Below are positions 1-8,445 of a DNA stretch of 24,651 nt, piece after piece. Origin of the DNA: VFZS01 sp964353255 (GTDB lineage: Bacteria; Acidobacteriota; Terriglobia; Bryobacterales; Bryobacteraceae); contig CAYGVJ010000085.1 in assembly GCA_964353255.1 (NCBI GenBank), positions 1-24,651 of the forward strand, written 5' to 3'. Position 1 is the stretch's first letter. Every line of letters starts with the position of its first letter. The notes beneath the pieces are model-generated. The model was given only the letters and a program-made list of their open reading frames with translations, had not been told where the DNA came from and did not search any database. Position numbers and translations under genes: made by a program.

Positions 1-76
1 GGTGGGCGCGACAGGACTCGAACCTGTGACCTCCTGCGTGTGAAGCAGGCGCTCTAACCAACTGAGCTACGCGCCC
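1..76 (-). tRNA. tRNA-Val (anticodon CAC)
   Basis: Read on the minus strand, the sequence folds as a complete cloverleaf. The 7-bp acceptor stem pairs GGGCGCG (76-70) with CGCGCCC (10-4). A D-arm with GCTC/GAGC is present, the anticodon stem is CCTGC/GCAGG, and the T-arm is ACAGG/CCTGT around TTCGAGT. The seven-base anticodon loop TTCACAC (44-38) has the invariant U33 and the anticodon CAC at 42-40, which reads valine codon GTG. The discriminator A is at position 3 and is followed by an encoded CC; the last A of a genomically encoded CCA would fall just outside the window. A promoter lies upstream at 97-126. Confidence 0.97.
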
Positions 77-96
77 GGGCCGGCGGGCGAACTTTG

Positions 97-126
97 ATTG
101 TAGTCCAGCGGCCGGCCCCGCCTCAA
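97..126 (-). promoter_or_regulatory. Predicted sigma70-type promoter of tRNA-Val
   Basis: On the minus strand a TTGAGG -35 box (126-121) and a TACAAT -10 box (102-97) are separated by 18 bp. TACAAT matches the consensus at 5 of 6 positions and TTGAGG at 4 of 6. The implied transcription start near 90 leaves a leader of about 14 nt before the mature tRNA 5' end at 76, which is a normal tRNA gene arrangement. Confidence 0.6.
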
Positions 127-137
127 GCCCCGCACGG

Positions 138-143
138 TATCAT
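138..143 (+). promoter_or_regulatory. Candidate -10 box directly upstream of the moxR-like start
   Basis: TATCAT (5 of 6 to consensus) ends exactly 7 nt before the ATG at 151, so transcription would begin at or next to the start codon. No Shine-Dalgarno sequence is visible before that ATG, which fits a leaderless mRNA. There is no convincing -35 at 17-18 bp spacing, so this is a moderate to weak call. Confidence 0.35.
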
Positions 144-150
144 AGCAGTG

Positions 151-1116
<966 letters not shown>

Positions 1117-1129
1117 CCGGTTCGGCATT

Positions 1130-2203
1130 ATGAAGACCGCCATCATCGGCCTGCCGCAGGCGGGGAAGACCGCGCTGTTCACCATCCTCACCGGGGTGCA
1201 CGAAGCCGCGCGGATGGGTTCGCTGGCGGTGCGGGTCGGGGTGACCAGGGTCCCGGACCGGCGCTTGGAGGCCGTGGCCGCGCTGTACCCGCGCGCCAAG
1301 GTGACTCCCGCCACGCTGGAGTATCTGGATTGCCCGGCCATCTCGAAGGAGGCGCTGCGCGACCCCGGCTACCTGGCCAGCCTGCGCCTGGCGGATGTCT
1401 TCGCGCACGTCCTGCGGGCCTTCGAGGACGGCCGGGTGCCGCACGAGATGGGCTCCGTAGACGCGCGGCGCGATCTGGAGCACGTCGAGACCGAGCTGAT
1501 CCTGAGCGACCTGGTGGTGGTCGAAAAGCGCCTGGAGCGCCTGGAGAAGGACCGCAGGAAGATCAAGGACCCGGAGCTCGACCGGGAACACGAGGCGCTA
1601 GAACGAGCCAAGGTGCAGCTCGAGGCCGGCGCGCCGCTCCGCCAGCTCTCGCTCGGCGCCGACGAGGAGAAGCGCCTGCGGGGCTTTCAGTTCCTTTCGC
1701 AGAAGCCGGTGCTGTGCGCGCTGAATCTGGGCGAAGCGGACGCGCCGCGGCTGCATGAGCTGGAGAGCGAGTTTCGCGAGCGGGTTCTTGCCGGGCGGGC
1801 GCGGATGGCGGTGGCGGGCATCTGCGGGCGGATCGAAGCCGAGCTGGCCGAGCTCCCGCCCGAGGAAGCGCAGGAGTACCTGGCCAGCTACGGCCTCGCG
1901 GAATCCGGCCTGGAGCGGCTGGTCTCGGCCACTTTCTCCCTGCTGGACCTGATCTCCTTCATCACGGCCAGCGAGCCAGAGGTGCGCGCCTGGACGCTGC
2001 CCGCGGGCTCGACGGCGCTGAAGGCCGCGGGCGCCGTGCACACGGATTTCGAGAAGCGGTTCATCCGCGCGGAGGTGATCCCCTGGGAGGCGCTGGTGCG
2101 CGAGGGCGGGTACGCGGGCGCGCGGGAGAAGGGCCTGCTGCGCTCGGAAGGCCGGGACTACCTGGTGCGGGACGGAGACGTAATCCTCATTCGCCACGGG
2201 TAG
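1130..2203 (+). CDS. Divergent YchF/Obg-like P-loop NTPase (DUF933/TGS)
   Basis: The 357-aa protein is about the length of YchF (about 363 aa). It has an N-terminal P-loop GLPQAGKT (7-14), an NLGE at 199-202 where YchF carries its non-GTPase NxxE-type specificity motif, and a clear C-terminal TGS/DUF933 region (about 275-357). That region includes EVRAWTLPAGST and HTDFEKRFIRAEVI, nearly identical to canonical YchF. YchF is a ribosome-associated ATPase. Unlike the canonical protein, the G3/switch II segment (DxAGLVxGAS...GxGxGN) is replaced by the short DCPAISKEALRDPG (67-80), and the P-loop reads QAGKT rather than NVGKS. A middle helical segment (about 120-190) looks coiled-coil-like. It is probably a paralogue of true YchF rather than its replacement. 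It is probably co-transcribed with the upstream MoxR gene. The stop overlaps the end of convergent lnt by 17 bp. Confidence 0.85.
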   Translation: MKTAIIGLPQAGKTALFTILTGVHEAARMGSLAVRVGVTRVPDRRLEAVAALYPRAKVTPATLEYLDCPAISKEALRDPGYLASLRLADVFAHVLRAFEDGRVPHEMGSVDARRDLEHVETELILSDLVVVEKRLERLEKDRRKIKDPELDREHEALERAKVQLEAGAPLRQLSLGADEEKRLRGFQFLSQKPVLCALNLGEADAPRLHELESEFRERVLAGRARMAVAGICGRIEAELAELPPEEAQEYLASYGLAESGLERLVSATFSLLDLISFITASEPEVRAWTLPAGSTALKAAGAVHTDFEKRFIRAEVIPWEALVREGGYAGAREKGLLRSEGRDYLVRDGDVILIRHG

Positions 2204-3671
2204 CGGTGCGCAGGCGGAACCGCCTGCGCCACGGGGGCAGCAAGCTGGCCGCCGCCACCACCGCGCACAGCGCCACGAACCAGTCGCCGCAGCGGGTGTA
2301 GAGCGTCTTCGATTCCAGGTAAGTGAAGCTGGTCCGCACCGCGGCTTCCACATAGGAAGGCAGGGGGCGGTAAACGCGCCCGGCAGGGTCGATAGTGGCC
2401 GTGATCCCGTCGTTGGTGGCGCGCAACATCCAGCGGCCGTTCTCGGCGGCCCGCATGCGGGCGATCTTCAGGTGCTGATCGCGGGCCGCGGTGCGCCCGT
2501 ACCAGCCGTCGTTGGAGAGGTTGACCAAAAGCTGCGCCCCGGCGGCGGCGAATCGCCGTACCAGGTGCGGGAAGACGGCTTCGTAGCAGATGAACGCGCC
2601 GATCGGACGGCCCGCCGCCCGCAGCACCACCAAGTCGCGGCCGGGAACGAAATCGCCCACTTCGCTCGAGATCTTCGAGACGAACTGGAAGGGCGCGGGG
2701 ACGTACTCGCCGAAGGGGACCAGGAAGAGCTTGTCGTAGCGGCCCAGCGGCCGCCCGTCTGGATCCAGCAACAGGGCGGAATTCAGCGGGGCGCCGCGCG
2801 CGTCGTGCGGCACTACGTTGAGCAGCAGGTGGGCGCGCGTGCTGCGGGCGACCTCCGAGACCAGCTCGCGGAACCTCGCGTTCTCGTAGTAGTAGGCCGG
2901 CAGAGGGACCTCGGGCCAAACCACAAGTTGCGGCGCGCCGCCGCCCTGTTCGGTCGCTGCGCGCAAGGAAAGAAAGGCCAGCCGCTGCTCCATGCGCCGG
3001 ACCCAAGGCTCGGTCCAGTCAGCGTCTCCGGCAATGTTGGGTTGCACCAGCACGGCGGCCTGTGTGCCGGCGCGGGGAGCCGGCAGGCGCGGCAACAGAA
3101 GCAGCGGAGGCAGCAGCAGGAGCCAGGCCAGTTGCCGGCGGCGGCCGAGGCCAGCCGCGGCCAGGGCGGTGCCCAGCATGGCAAAGACGAACGAGAGGCC
3201 GTAAACTCCGGTGTAGGGCGCCAGGCGCATCGGCAGTTCCATGTCGATCCCGGCGTTGCCCAGGGCCAGCCAGGCGAAGCCCAGCGGACCGTGCGTTCGC
3301 TCGATAGCCACCCAGAGCGCCGGCACGGCCGCCAGCGCCCAGCCCCGCCGCAGTGCGATCCCGCCGAGCACCGCGAAGACCGCCATGTGCAGAGCCTTGA
3401 AAATGGCGAACAGCAGCAAGCCGACCCAGCTCCCGGCCGCCGGCAACCCGCCATGGCGCTGCAACACGAATTGAATCCAGTAGCACGTGCCCAGCCACCA
3501 GGCCAGGCCCGCGACCCAGCCGAGCAGGAAACGCCGAGCTGCCCGCCGCTCCCGCCCCATGGCTACCAGCAGCGGCCCCAGCGCCACCGCCGCCAGCCAG
3601 CTCACATCGAAGCGCGGGAAGGCCAGCACCAGCAGGGCGGCCGTCAGCAGCGCCAGCAGCAGGTTCAGCAC
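2187..3671 (-). CDS. lnt: Apolipoprotein N-acyltransferase
   Basis: Lnt transfers a third acyl chain to the N-terminal cysteine of lipoproteins at the periplasmic face of the inner membrane. The 494-aa protein has several N-terminal membrane helices followed by a nitrilase-fold domain. The catalytic Glu-Lys-Cys triad is visible as WPE (E254), YDKLFLVPFGEY (K314) and FICYE (C362), equivalent to E. coli E267/K335/C387. The NLSNDGWYG and ENGRW motifs are also present. A longer GTG start at 3698 is in frame. I chose the GTG at 3669-3671 because GGAGG (3678-3682) lies six bases upstream of it and the protein then begins directly with a hydrophobic segment. The start overlaps the lipA stop by 7 bp, which suggests translational coupling. 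It is the last gene of the envelope operon. Confidence 0.95.
   Translation of the reverse strand: MLNLLLALLTAALLVLAFPRFDVSWLAAVALGPLLVAMGRERRAARRFLLGWVAGLAWWLGTCYWIQFVLQRHGGLPAAGSWVGLLLFAIFKALHMAVFAVLGGIALRRGWALAAVPALWVAIERTHGPLGFAWLALGNAGIDMELPMRLAPYTGVYGLSFVFAMLGTALAAAGLGRRRQLAWLLLLPPLLLLPRLPAPRAGTQAAVLVQPNIAGDADWTEPWVRRMEQRLAFLSLRAATEQGGGAPQLVVWPEVPLPAYYYENARFRELVSEVARSTRAHLLLNVVPHDARGAPLNSALLLDPDGRPLGRYDKLFLVPFGEYVPAPFQFVSKISSEVGDFVPGRDLVVLRAAGRPIGAFICYEAVFPHLVRRFAAAGAQLLVNLSNDGWYGRTAARDQHLKIARMRAAENGRWMLRATNDGITATIDPAGRVYRPLPSYVEAAVRTSFTYLESKTLYTRCGDWFVALCAVVAAASLLPPWRRRFRLRTATRGE
2208..2229 (+). terminator. Candidate GC-rich hairpin terminator after the YchF-like gene
   Basis: GCGCAGGCGG (2208-2217) and its exact reverse complement (2220-2229) are separated by only two bases. 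In RNA this gives a stem of at least 9 bp starting 5 nt after the TAG stop at 2201-2203. No T-run follows on the plus strand, so if it terminates transcription it is not a classical intrinsic terminator. The palindrome lies inside the last codons of lnt on the other strand. Confidence 0.35.
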
Positions 3672-4558
3672 GCTCGACCTCCGGCGGCCATGCCCCACGC
3701 CGCCTCCGCCAGGTACGAGCTGCGCACCAGGGGACCGCTCAGAACGGCCCGGAAGCCCAGCGCCTGCCCGAACTCGCGCCAGGCCTCGAACTGCCAGGGA
3801 GGCACGAAGTCGGCCACCGGCAGGTGGCGGCGCGAGGGTTGCAGGTACTGGCCGATGGTGACAATGTCCACACCGGCCTCGCGCAGATCCCGTAGTGTTT
3901 GCTCGATCTCGTGCGGCTCCTCACCTAGGCCGGCCATCAGCCCGGACTTGATCAAGATGCCGCGACTGTGGCGCGCGGCCAGGGTGAGCACCTCTAGCGA
4001 GCGCTGGTAGCGGGCCTGCGGGCGCACTTGGCGGTACAGCCGGGGTACGGTCTCGAGGTTGTGAGCGAAGACATCGGGCGCCGCCCCGAGCACCTGCGCG
4101 AGGGCCCGCGCATCGCCCGAGAAGTCCGGGACCAGGACCTCGAGGCGGGCTTCGGGAAGGGCCTGCCGGAGCTCGCGCGCGGTGGCGGCGAAGTGTGCGG
4201 CGCCGCCGTCTTCAAGATCGTCGCGAGTGACGCTGGTCACGACCACATAGCGCAGCTCGAGGCGGGCGGCCATACGCGCCACGGCGGCGGGCTCGCGGGG
4301 GTCTGGGGCCGGCGGCGCCTCGCGCGGGCGAGTCTTCGGGGCCGCACAGAAACCGCACTGGCGCGTGCAGAGGTCACCCAGAATCAGGAAGGTGGTGGTG
4401 CCTCGGGCGAAGCACTCGTCGAGGTTGGGGCAGCGCGCCGTTTCGCACACGGTGTGGAGATTCAGGCTGCGCAGCCCACGCTTCAGGGCGTGTACCGCCC
4501 CAGGACGCCGCCCCGGCTTGCGGACCCAATCCGGCAGGCGTGGCGGTGATTCCGGCAC
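3665..4558 (-). CDS. lipA: Lipoyl synthase (radical SAM)
   Basis: LipA inserts two sulfur atoms into protein-bound octanoyl groups to make the lipoyl cofactor of 2-oxoacid dehydrogenases and the glycine cleavage system. The 297-aa protein carries both iron-sulfur sites: the auxiliary cluster motif CETARCPNLDEC (C38, C43, C49) and the radical SAM motif CTRQCGFC (C64, C68, C71). The C-terminal RSSY motif, whose serine ligates the auxiliary cluster, is also present near residue 283. The start is GTG (4556-4558), immediately after the TGA of the SPOR gene with no gap. No lipB lies in the window. Its position between envelope genes may simply reflect an operon shared with lnt. Confidence 0.97.
   Translation of the reverse strand: MPESPPRLPDWVRKPGRRPGAVHALKRGLRSLNLHTVCETARCPNLDECFARGTTTFLILGDLCTRQCGFCAAPKTRPREAPPAPDPREPAAVARMAARLELRYVVVTSVTRDDLEDGGAAHFAATARELRQALPEARLEVLVPDFSGDARALAQVLGAAPDVFAHNLETVPRLYRQVRPQARYQRSLEVLTLAARHSRGILIKSGLMAGLGEEPHEIEQTLRDLREAGVDIVTIGQYLQPSRRHLPVADFVPPWQFEAWREFGQALGFRAVLSGPLVRSSYLAEAAWGMAAGGRAC
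3678..3682 (-). promoter_or_regulatory. Ribosome binding site that fixes the lnt start
   Basis: GGAGG on the minus strand lies inside the last codons of lipA, six bases before the GTG at 3671. The alternative in-frame GTG at 3698 has no comparable site, so this motif supports the shorter Lnt. Confidence 0.6.
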
Positions 4559-5215
4559 TCAGTACTTCCGGATGATCGAGCGGAAGCCGATGTGCTCTAG
4601 GTCCGCCTTGGTTTTCGCCAGGGCGGCGGAGTCCTTGAGCGGCCCGACCAAAACGCGGAACAGAGTCTCGCCCGGCACCGGCGCAATCAGGGCGGAGAAT
4701 CCTTTCTTCTTCAACACCTGGACGATCAGCTCGGCCTCAGGCTGCTTGACGGCGGCGACTTGCAGGAAGGTCTGGCCCGGAGGGGGCTCGGCCAGCGGGG
4801 TCTGATTGGCCGCGGCGGGAGCCGGTTTGGGAGGCGGACTGACGGGAGGTTTGGTTTCCGCCGGCGCTGGTGCCGGAGGCTTGGCGGGCTCGGGCGTGGC
4901 GCTGCGCACCGGCATGGTGCCGCTGGAAGCCACCTGAGCCTCTCCGGGCTGTAGCGAGGCGCCGGCGGGGCCCTCCGCGGCGGGCGCCGCGGGCGGCGCG
5001 GAAGCTTCCGTGGGCGCCGGGCGGCCTGAACCCGACGACTCCACGCCGGGCTGCCGGGCCGCGCTCGCCGACGGCGTCTCGGCGAGCGAGTTGCGGCCCA
5101 CGAAGTAGCCCATCGAAAAGACCACCCCGAACAGTACCATCAGGATAAACACCAGCGTCAGCAACTGCCGGGTGCCGATCGCCAGCTCGAATTCCCCGTC
5201 CTCGTTTCTGGCCAT
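4559..5215 (-). CDS. Membrane-anchored SPOR-domain protein
   Basis: The 218-aa protein has a short cytoplasmic N-terminus and one transmembrane helix (about residues 17-39, ending MGYFVGRN). A long Pro/Ala-rich periplasmic linker (about 45-145) follows, then a C-terminal SPOR domain (about 149-218) beginning FLQVAAVK and containing FRVLVGP. SPOR domains bind peptidoglycan strands lacking stem peptides, and the architecture resembles FtsN-type or DedD-type division proteins. It sits between the SPFH gene (9-nt gap) and lipA (no gap), so it is probably co-transcribed with them. Whether it works in division or as the wall-binding partner of the SPFH/NfeD module cannot be decided from sequence. 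Confidence 0.85.
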   Translation of the reverse strand: MARNEDGEFELAIGTRQLLTLVFILMVLFGVVFSMGYFVGRNSLAETPSASAARQPGVESSGSGRPAPTEASAPPAAPAAEGPAGASLQPGEAQVASSGTMPVRSATPEPAKPPAPAPAETKPPVSPPPKPAPAAANQTPLAEPPPGQTFLQVAAVKQPEAELIVQVLKKKGFSALIAPVPGETLFRVLVGPLKDSAALAKTKADLEHIGFRSIIRKY

Positions 5216-5224
5216 GGATCCCGC

Positions 5225-5998
5225 TTAACTGCTCGTGGGGGCCGCCTTGTTCTGGCCCAGCAACTGGACCAAAGACGACATTATATCGATGGGCAGCGGG
5301 AAAACGATGGTGGTGTTCTTCTCAGTGCCGATCTCGACCAGGGTTTGCAGGTAGCGCAGTTGGATGGCCATAGGCTGCTTCTGGATCATCTCGGCGGCAT
5401 CGGCCAGCCGCTGGGCGGCTAAGAACTCCCCGTCGGCGTGGATGATCTTGGCCCTCTTCTCTCGCTCGGCCTCGGCCTGACGAGCCAGGACCCGGATCAT
5501 CTGCTCGGCCAGATCCACCTGCTTGACCTCGACCAGGGTGACCTTGACGCCCCACGGCTCGGTGTGCTTGTCCAGCACGGTCTGCAACCGCAAGTTGAGC
5601 TTCTCGCGCTGGCTGAGCAGGTCGTCCAGCTCGACCTCGCCCAGCACGCTGCGCAGCGTGGTCTGGGCCAATTGCGAAATGGCGTACAGGTAGTCGGAGA
5701 CCTCGATGACGGCTCGGGTCGAGTCGATCACCCGGAAGTACACCACCGCGTTGACCTTCACCGAGACGTTGTCGCGCGTGACCACGTCCTGTGACGGCAC
5801 CTCCCGGGTCTCGACGCGCAGGGAGATGCGCGCCATAACGTCCACGGGCCAAAACACCAAAATGATGCCAGGGCCTTTTGGCTCGGGCAGGACGCGGCCC
5901 AGGCGGAAAATCACCCCGCGCTCGTACTCCCTCAGGATGCGGATCGAGGTGAGCAGGTACAACACGATTATCGAAATAACGATGTAGGGAACGGGCAT
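5225..5998 (-). CDS. SPFH/stomatin-like membrane protein (slipin)
   Basis: The 257-aa protein has an N-terminal hydrophobic anchor (about 4-20). The stomatin SPFH domain follows (about 22-195) with the signature segments REYERGVIFRLGR, VPSQDVVTRDNV and the AQTTLRSVLGEVELDDLL stretch. An Ala/Glu-rich helical segment and a hydrophobic C-terminal tail (FPLPIDIMSSL) complete it. Stomatins oligomerise on the inner membrane and organise lipid microdomains or regulate proteases. The upstream partner gene nfeD is its classical neighbour. AGGAGG (6004-6009) lies inside the end of nfeD, five bases before this ATG, and only one base separates the two genes, so translation is probably coupled. Confidence 0.93.
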   Translation of the reverse strand: MPVPYIVISIIVLYLLTSIRILREYERGVIFRLGRVLPEPKGPGIILVFWPVDVMARISLRVETREVPSQDVVTRDNVSVKVNAVVYFRVIDSTRAVIEVSDYLYAISQLAQTTLRSVLGEVELDDLLSQREKLNLRLQTVLDKHTEPWGVKVTLVEVKQVDLAEQMIRVLARQAEAEREKRAKIIHADGEFLAAQRLADAAEMIQKQPMAIQLRYLQTLVEIGTEKNTTIVFPLPIDIMSSLVQLLGQNKAAPTSS

Positions 5999-5999
5999 T

Positions 6000-7283
6000 T
6001 CAGCCTCCTAAGTCAGCCGAAGCTGGCTCAACTTTGAGTGTCAGTCCTTGAATGCCGGTGACGCGCACCTGGGCGCCGGCCTCGACCGGCGCCGTGGCGA
6101 CGGCGTCCCAGTACTCCCCGTGAACAAAAACCTTCCCTTTCGGTCTCAGGGGCGTGTGCGCCACGCCCAGCGCGCCGACCATGCCGGCGCTGCCGGTGAT
6201 CACCTTGCTGGCCCGGGCGCGGATCACCAGCGAGACCAGGAAAGTGGTGATGATGGCGAAGGGCAACGCCAGGCCCACCGCGGTTGACAAACGAACGCGC
6301 ATCTCCGGGATGGGACTCTCCACCAGCATCAGCGCTCCCAGCACCATCGCCACCGCGCCGCCCGCGCCCAGAATCCCGTGGGAGGCGATCTTGGCCTCCA
6401 GGACGAACAGCGCCAGGGCCAGTACCAGCAAGCCCGCGCCCAGCCAGTTGATGGGCAGCAGGGACAAGCCGGCCAGCCCCACCAGGGCCATAATCGCCCC
6501 GGCCACGCCGGGCAGGATCAGGCCCGGCGAGCTGAACTCGATGTAGATGCCCAGCGCGCCCAGCACCAGCAACACCAGGGCCAGGTTGGGGTCGGCCACC
6601 GCGCTCATGATTTTCTCCCGGATGGTCTTTTCGTATTCCACCAGCGTGGCGCCCGCCAGGTGGAGCGTCTGTTTCCGGCCGTCAAAGCGGGTGACCTCGC
6701 GGCCGTCAAGCTGCCGGATCAGGTCCGCTTCATCGGCGGCGATGAGGTCGATGAGCTTGTTGTCGAGCGCTTCCTTGTCGGTGAAGGACTTGCTCTCGAG
6801 CACTGCTTTCTCGGCCAGGGCGCTGTTGCGGCCGCGCTTGGCGGCCATGCTGCGGATCGAGGCGGCAGCGTCGTTCTGGACCTTCTGCCGCATCACCGGG
6901 TCCATCTCCTGGCCCAAGAGCACGGGTGCCGCGGCGCCGGTGTTCGTGCCCGGCGCCATGACGGCGATGTCGCCGGCCCCCAGGATGAAGAAGCCCGCCG
7001 AGGCGGCCCGGCCCCCGCTGGGGGTGACGAAGGTCGCCACCGGCACCGCGGAAGCCACGATCTTCTCGACCGCCTGCCGGGTGGCGTCCAGAAAGCCGCC
7101 CGGCGTGTTGAGCCGCACCAGGACCAGCTCGGCGTTCTCGCGCCTGGCCTGCTCGAGGGTGCGCCCGATAATCTCCGCGGTGACCGGGTGTATAACCCCG
7201 TCGATGGTGATCGCAACGATCCTGGGCAGGGCGTGGGCGCATACTGCCACCAGCAACCCGAGGAAGGCAATCCGGAATCGCAT
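6000..7283 (-). CDS. NfeD-family membrane-bound ClpP-class serine protease
   Basis: The 427-aa protein starts with a signal peptide or anchor (1-18). A ClpP/SppA-like protease domain follows (about 20-210) with VRLNTPGG and the GGRAASAGF nucleophile motif (predicted catalytic S95). K134 in RQKVQNDAA is the likely general base, by analogy with the archaeal 1510-N protease. Four or five transmembrane helices come next (about 230-370), then a C-terminal NfeD OB-fold domain (about 375-420). This long form (NfeD1b) cleaves membrane or stomatin C-termini in characterised archaeal homologues, so the adjacent SPFH protein is a plausible substrate. No good ribosome binding site precedes the ATG. A TATAGT at 7299-7304 could be a -10 box but lacks a matching -35. 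Confidence 0.93.
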   Translation of the reverse strand: MRFRIAFLGLLVAVCAHALPRIVAITIDGVIHPVTAEIIGRTLEQARRENAELVLVRLNTPGGFLDATRQAVEKIVASAVPVATFVTPSGGRAASAGFFILGAGDIAVMAPGTNTGAAAPVLLGQEMDPVMRQKVQNDAAASIRSMAAKRGRNSALAEKAVLESKSFTDKEALDNKLIDLIAADEADLIRQLDGREVTRFDGRKQTLHLAGATLVEYEKTIREKIMSAVADPNLALVLLVLGALGIYIEFSSPGLILPGVAGAIMALVGLAGLSLLPINWLGAGLLVLALALFVLEAKIASHGILGAGGAVAMVLGALMLVESPIPEMRVRLSTAVGLALPFAIITTFLVSLVIRARASKVITGSAGMVGALGVAHTPLRPKGKVFVHGEYWDAVATAPVEAGAQVRVTGIQGLTLKVEPASADLGG

Positions 7284-7299
7284 GTGCCGAGCAATTCAA

Positions 7300-8445
7300 C
7301 TATAGCACCGGGCGGGGCCGGGCGAGTTCCAGATAGAGCTCCTGGTAGCGGGCCACGGCCTGGCGGAGGTCGAAGCGCTCCTCGATGCGTCGGCGGGCGA
7401 GCAGGCCCAGGCGCCTTCGTTCCTCCCGGCTCATGGCCAGCACCTCGCACATAGCCTCGGCCAGAGCGGCCGGATCTCCCGGGGGCACGACTCTTCCGGT
7501 GTCGCCCACCACCACAGGCAGGTCGCCGACGTTGGTGACCACGCAAGGGACTCCGCAGGCCATCGCCTCCGAGGCCACGTTCCCGTACGCCTCGCTCGAA
7601 GAGGACATCACGGCCAAGTCGAGGGCCGCGGTCAGGCGCGGCATGTCCCACCGCTCTCCGAGCAAGTGCAAACATGGCCGCAGCCCTTCAGCCTCGATCA
7701 GGGCGGTCAGTTCCTGGTTCGACCAGGTGATTCCCACCCCGCACAGCAGGAAGTTCACTTCAGGCAAGGCCGCGCGCAGGCGGGCTGCGGCGCGGAGGAA
7801 ACTGCGATGGTCCTTCTGCGGATCCCAGCGCGCCACCAGGCCGACCAGCAGGGTATCCTTGGGAAGGCCCAGCTCGCTGCGCACGGCGGCCGGAGCGGCA
7901 TCATCCGGCCGAAACACCTCCAGATCGACGCCATTGTGAATCACCAGCATTCTGCCGTCGTCATAGCCCAGCTCCCGGTGCCACTGGCGCGTGGCCTCGG
8001 CGCAACAAACGATCCGGGCGGGAAGCCAGCCGGAAAGCCACGCGCAGACCCTGGCGGTGGCCCGGGTGTGCAGCTTGATGCCCTTGTCGTCCAGGCGGAG
8101 GTAGTGGACACCCCAGACCACCCTCGGGTTGCCGGCCAGCCTGGCGGCCAGGCCGCCCATCAGGTCGGCGTGATACATCCAGGTCTGGATCAGGTCTGCG
8201 GGGCGTCGGCGGAGCGCCTGGACCAGACGAAGCATTCCCCGCGGGTCCGGGACGCCGGGGCGCATGCCCAGCGCTTCGATCGGGATCCCCAGTGCGCGTA
8301 TCTTCTCCCCAATCACGCCGAGGTCGGTCAGGGCGATCACCCGGTTCTCAAACCGCGAACGGTCCAGTCCGGCGAGCAGCCGGTACAGGAACACCTGGAC
8401 TCCGCCCAGTTCCAGGCCGGCGATGATGTGCGCCAGCCGGATCAC
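7300..8445 (-). CDS. Family 4 glycosyltransferase
   Basis: The 381-aa protein shows the GT-B fold of GT4 enzymes. The N-terminal donor-independent domain has the glycine-rich LELGGVQVFLYRLL motif. The C-terminal nucleotide-sugar domain has VGLVARWDPQKDH and an EX7E-type motif within SSSEAYGNVASEAMACGVPCV (read around residues 288-308). It should transfer a sugar from a nucleotide donor to a lipid or polysaccharide acceptor on the cytoplasmic face; the sugar cannot be told. The start is GTG with GAGGAG eight bases upstream. It overlaps the stop of the deacetylase gene by four bases (GTGA), so the two are coupled. It ends 16 bp before the nfeD start. Confidence 0.93.
   Translation of the reverse strand: MIRLAHIIAGLELGGVQVFLYRLLAGLDRSRFENRVIALTDLGVIGEKIRALGIPIEALGMRPGVPDPRGMLRLVQALRRRPADLIQTWMYHADLMGGLAARLAGNPRVVWGVHYLRLDDKGIKLHTRATARVCAWLSGWLPARIVCCAEATRQWHRELGYDDGRMLVIHNGVDLEVFRPDDAAPAAVRSELGLPKDTLLVGLVARWDPQKDHRSFLRAAARLRAALPEVNFLLCGVGITWSNQELTALIEAEGLRPCLHLLGERWDMPRLTAALDLAVMSSSSEAYGNVASEAMACGVPCVVTNVGDLPVVVGDTGRVVPPGDPAALAEAMCEVLAMSREERRRLGLLARRRIEERFDLRQAVARYQELYLELARPRPVL

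Noticed and set aside
3672..3698. Nine-residue N-terminal extension of Lnt from a GTG at 3698
   Set aside because: It has no ribosome binding site, whereas GGAGG sits at proper spacing before the GTG at 3671.
2472..4010. 512-codon open frame on the plus strand
   Set aside because: It is antisense to lnt and lipA, whose catalytic motifs are intact. The translation is Gln/Arg/Pro-rich without domains, as expected of a GC-rich shadow frame.
7299..7304. TATAGT as an nfeD promoter -10
   Set aside because: There is no -35 match at 16-18 bp, and the gene lies 16 bp behind the GT4 gene, so read-through is the simpler explanation.
6378..7454. 358-codon plus-strand frame
   Set aside because: It is antisense to nfeD and the GT4 gene end. 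The composition is shadow-like.
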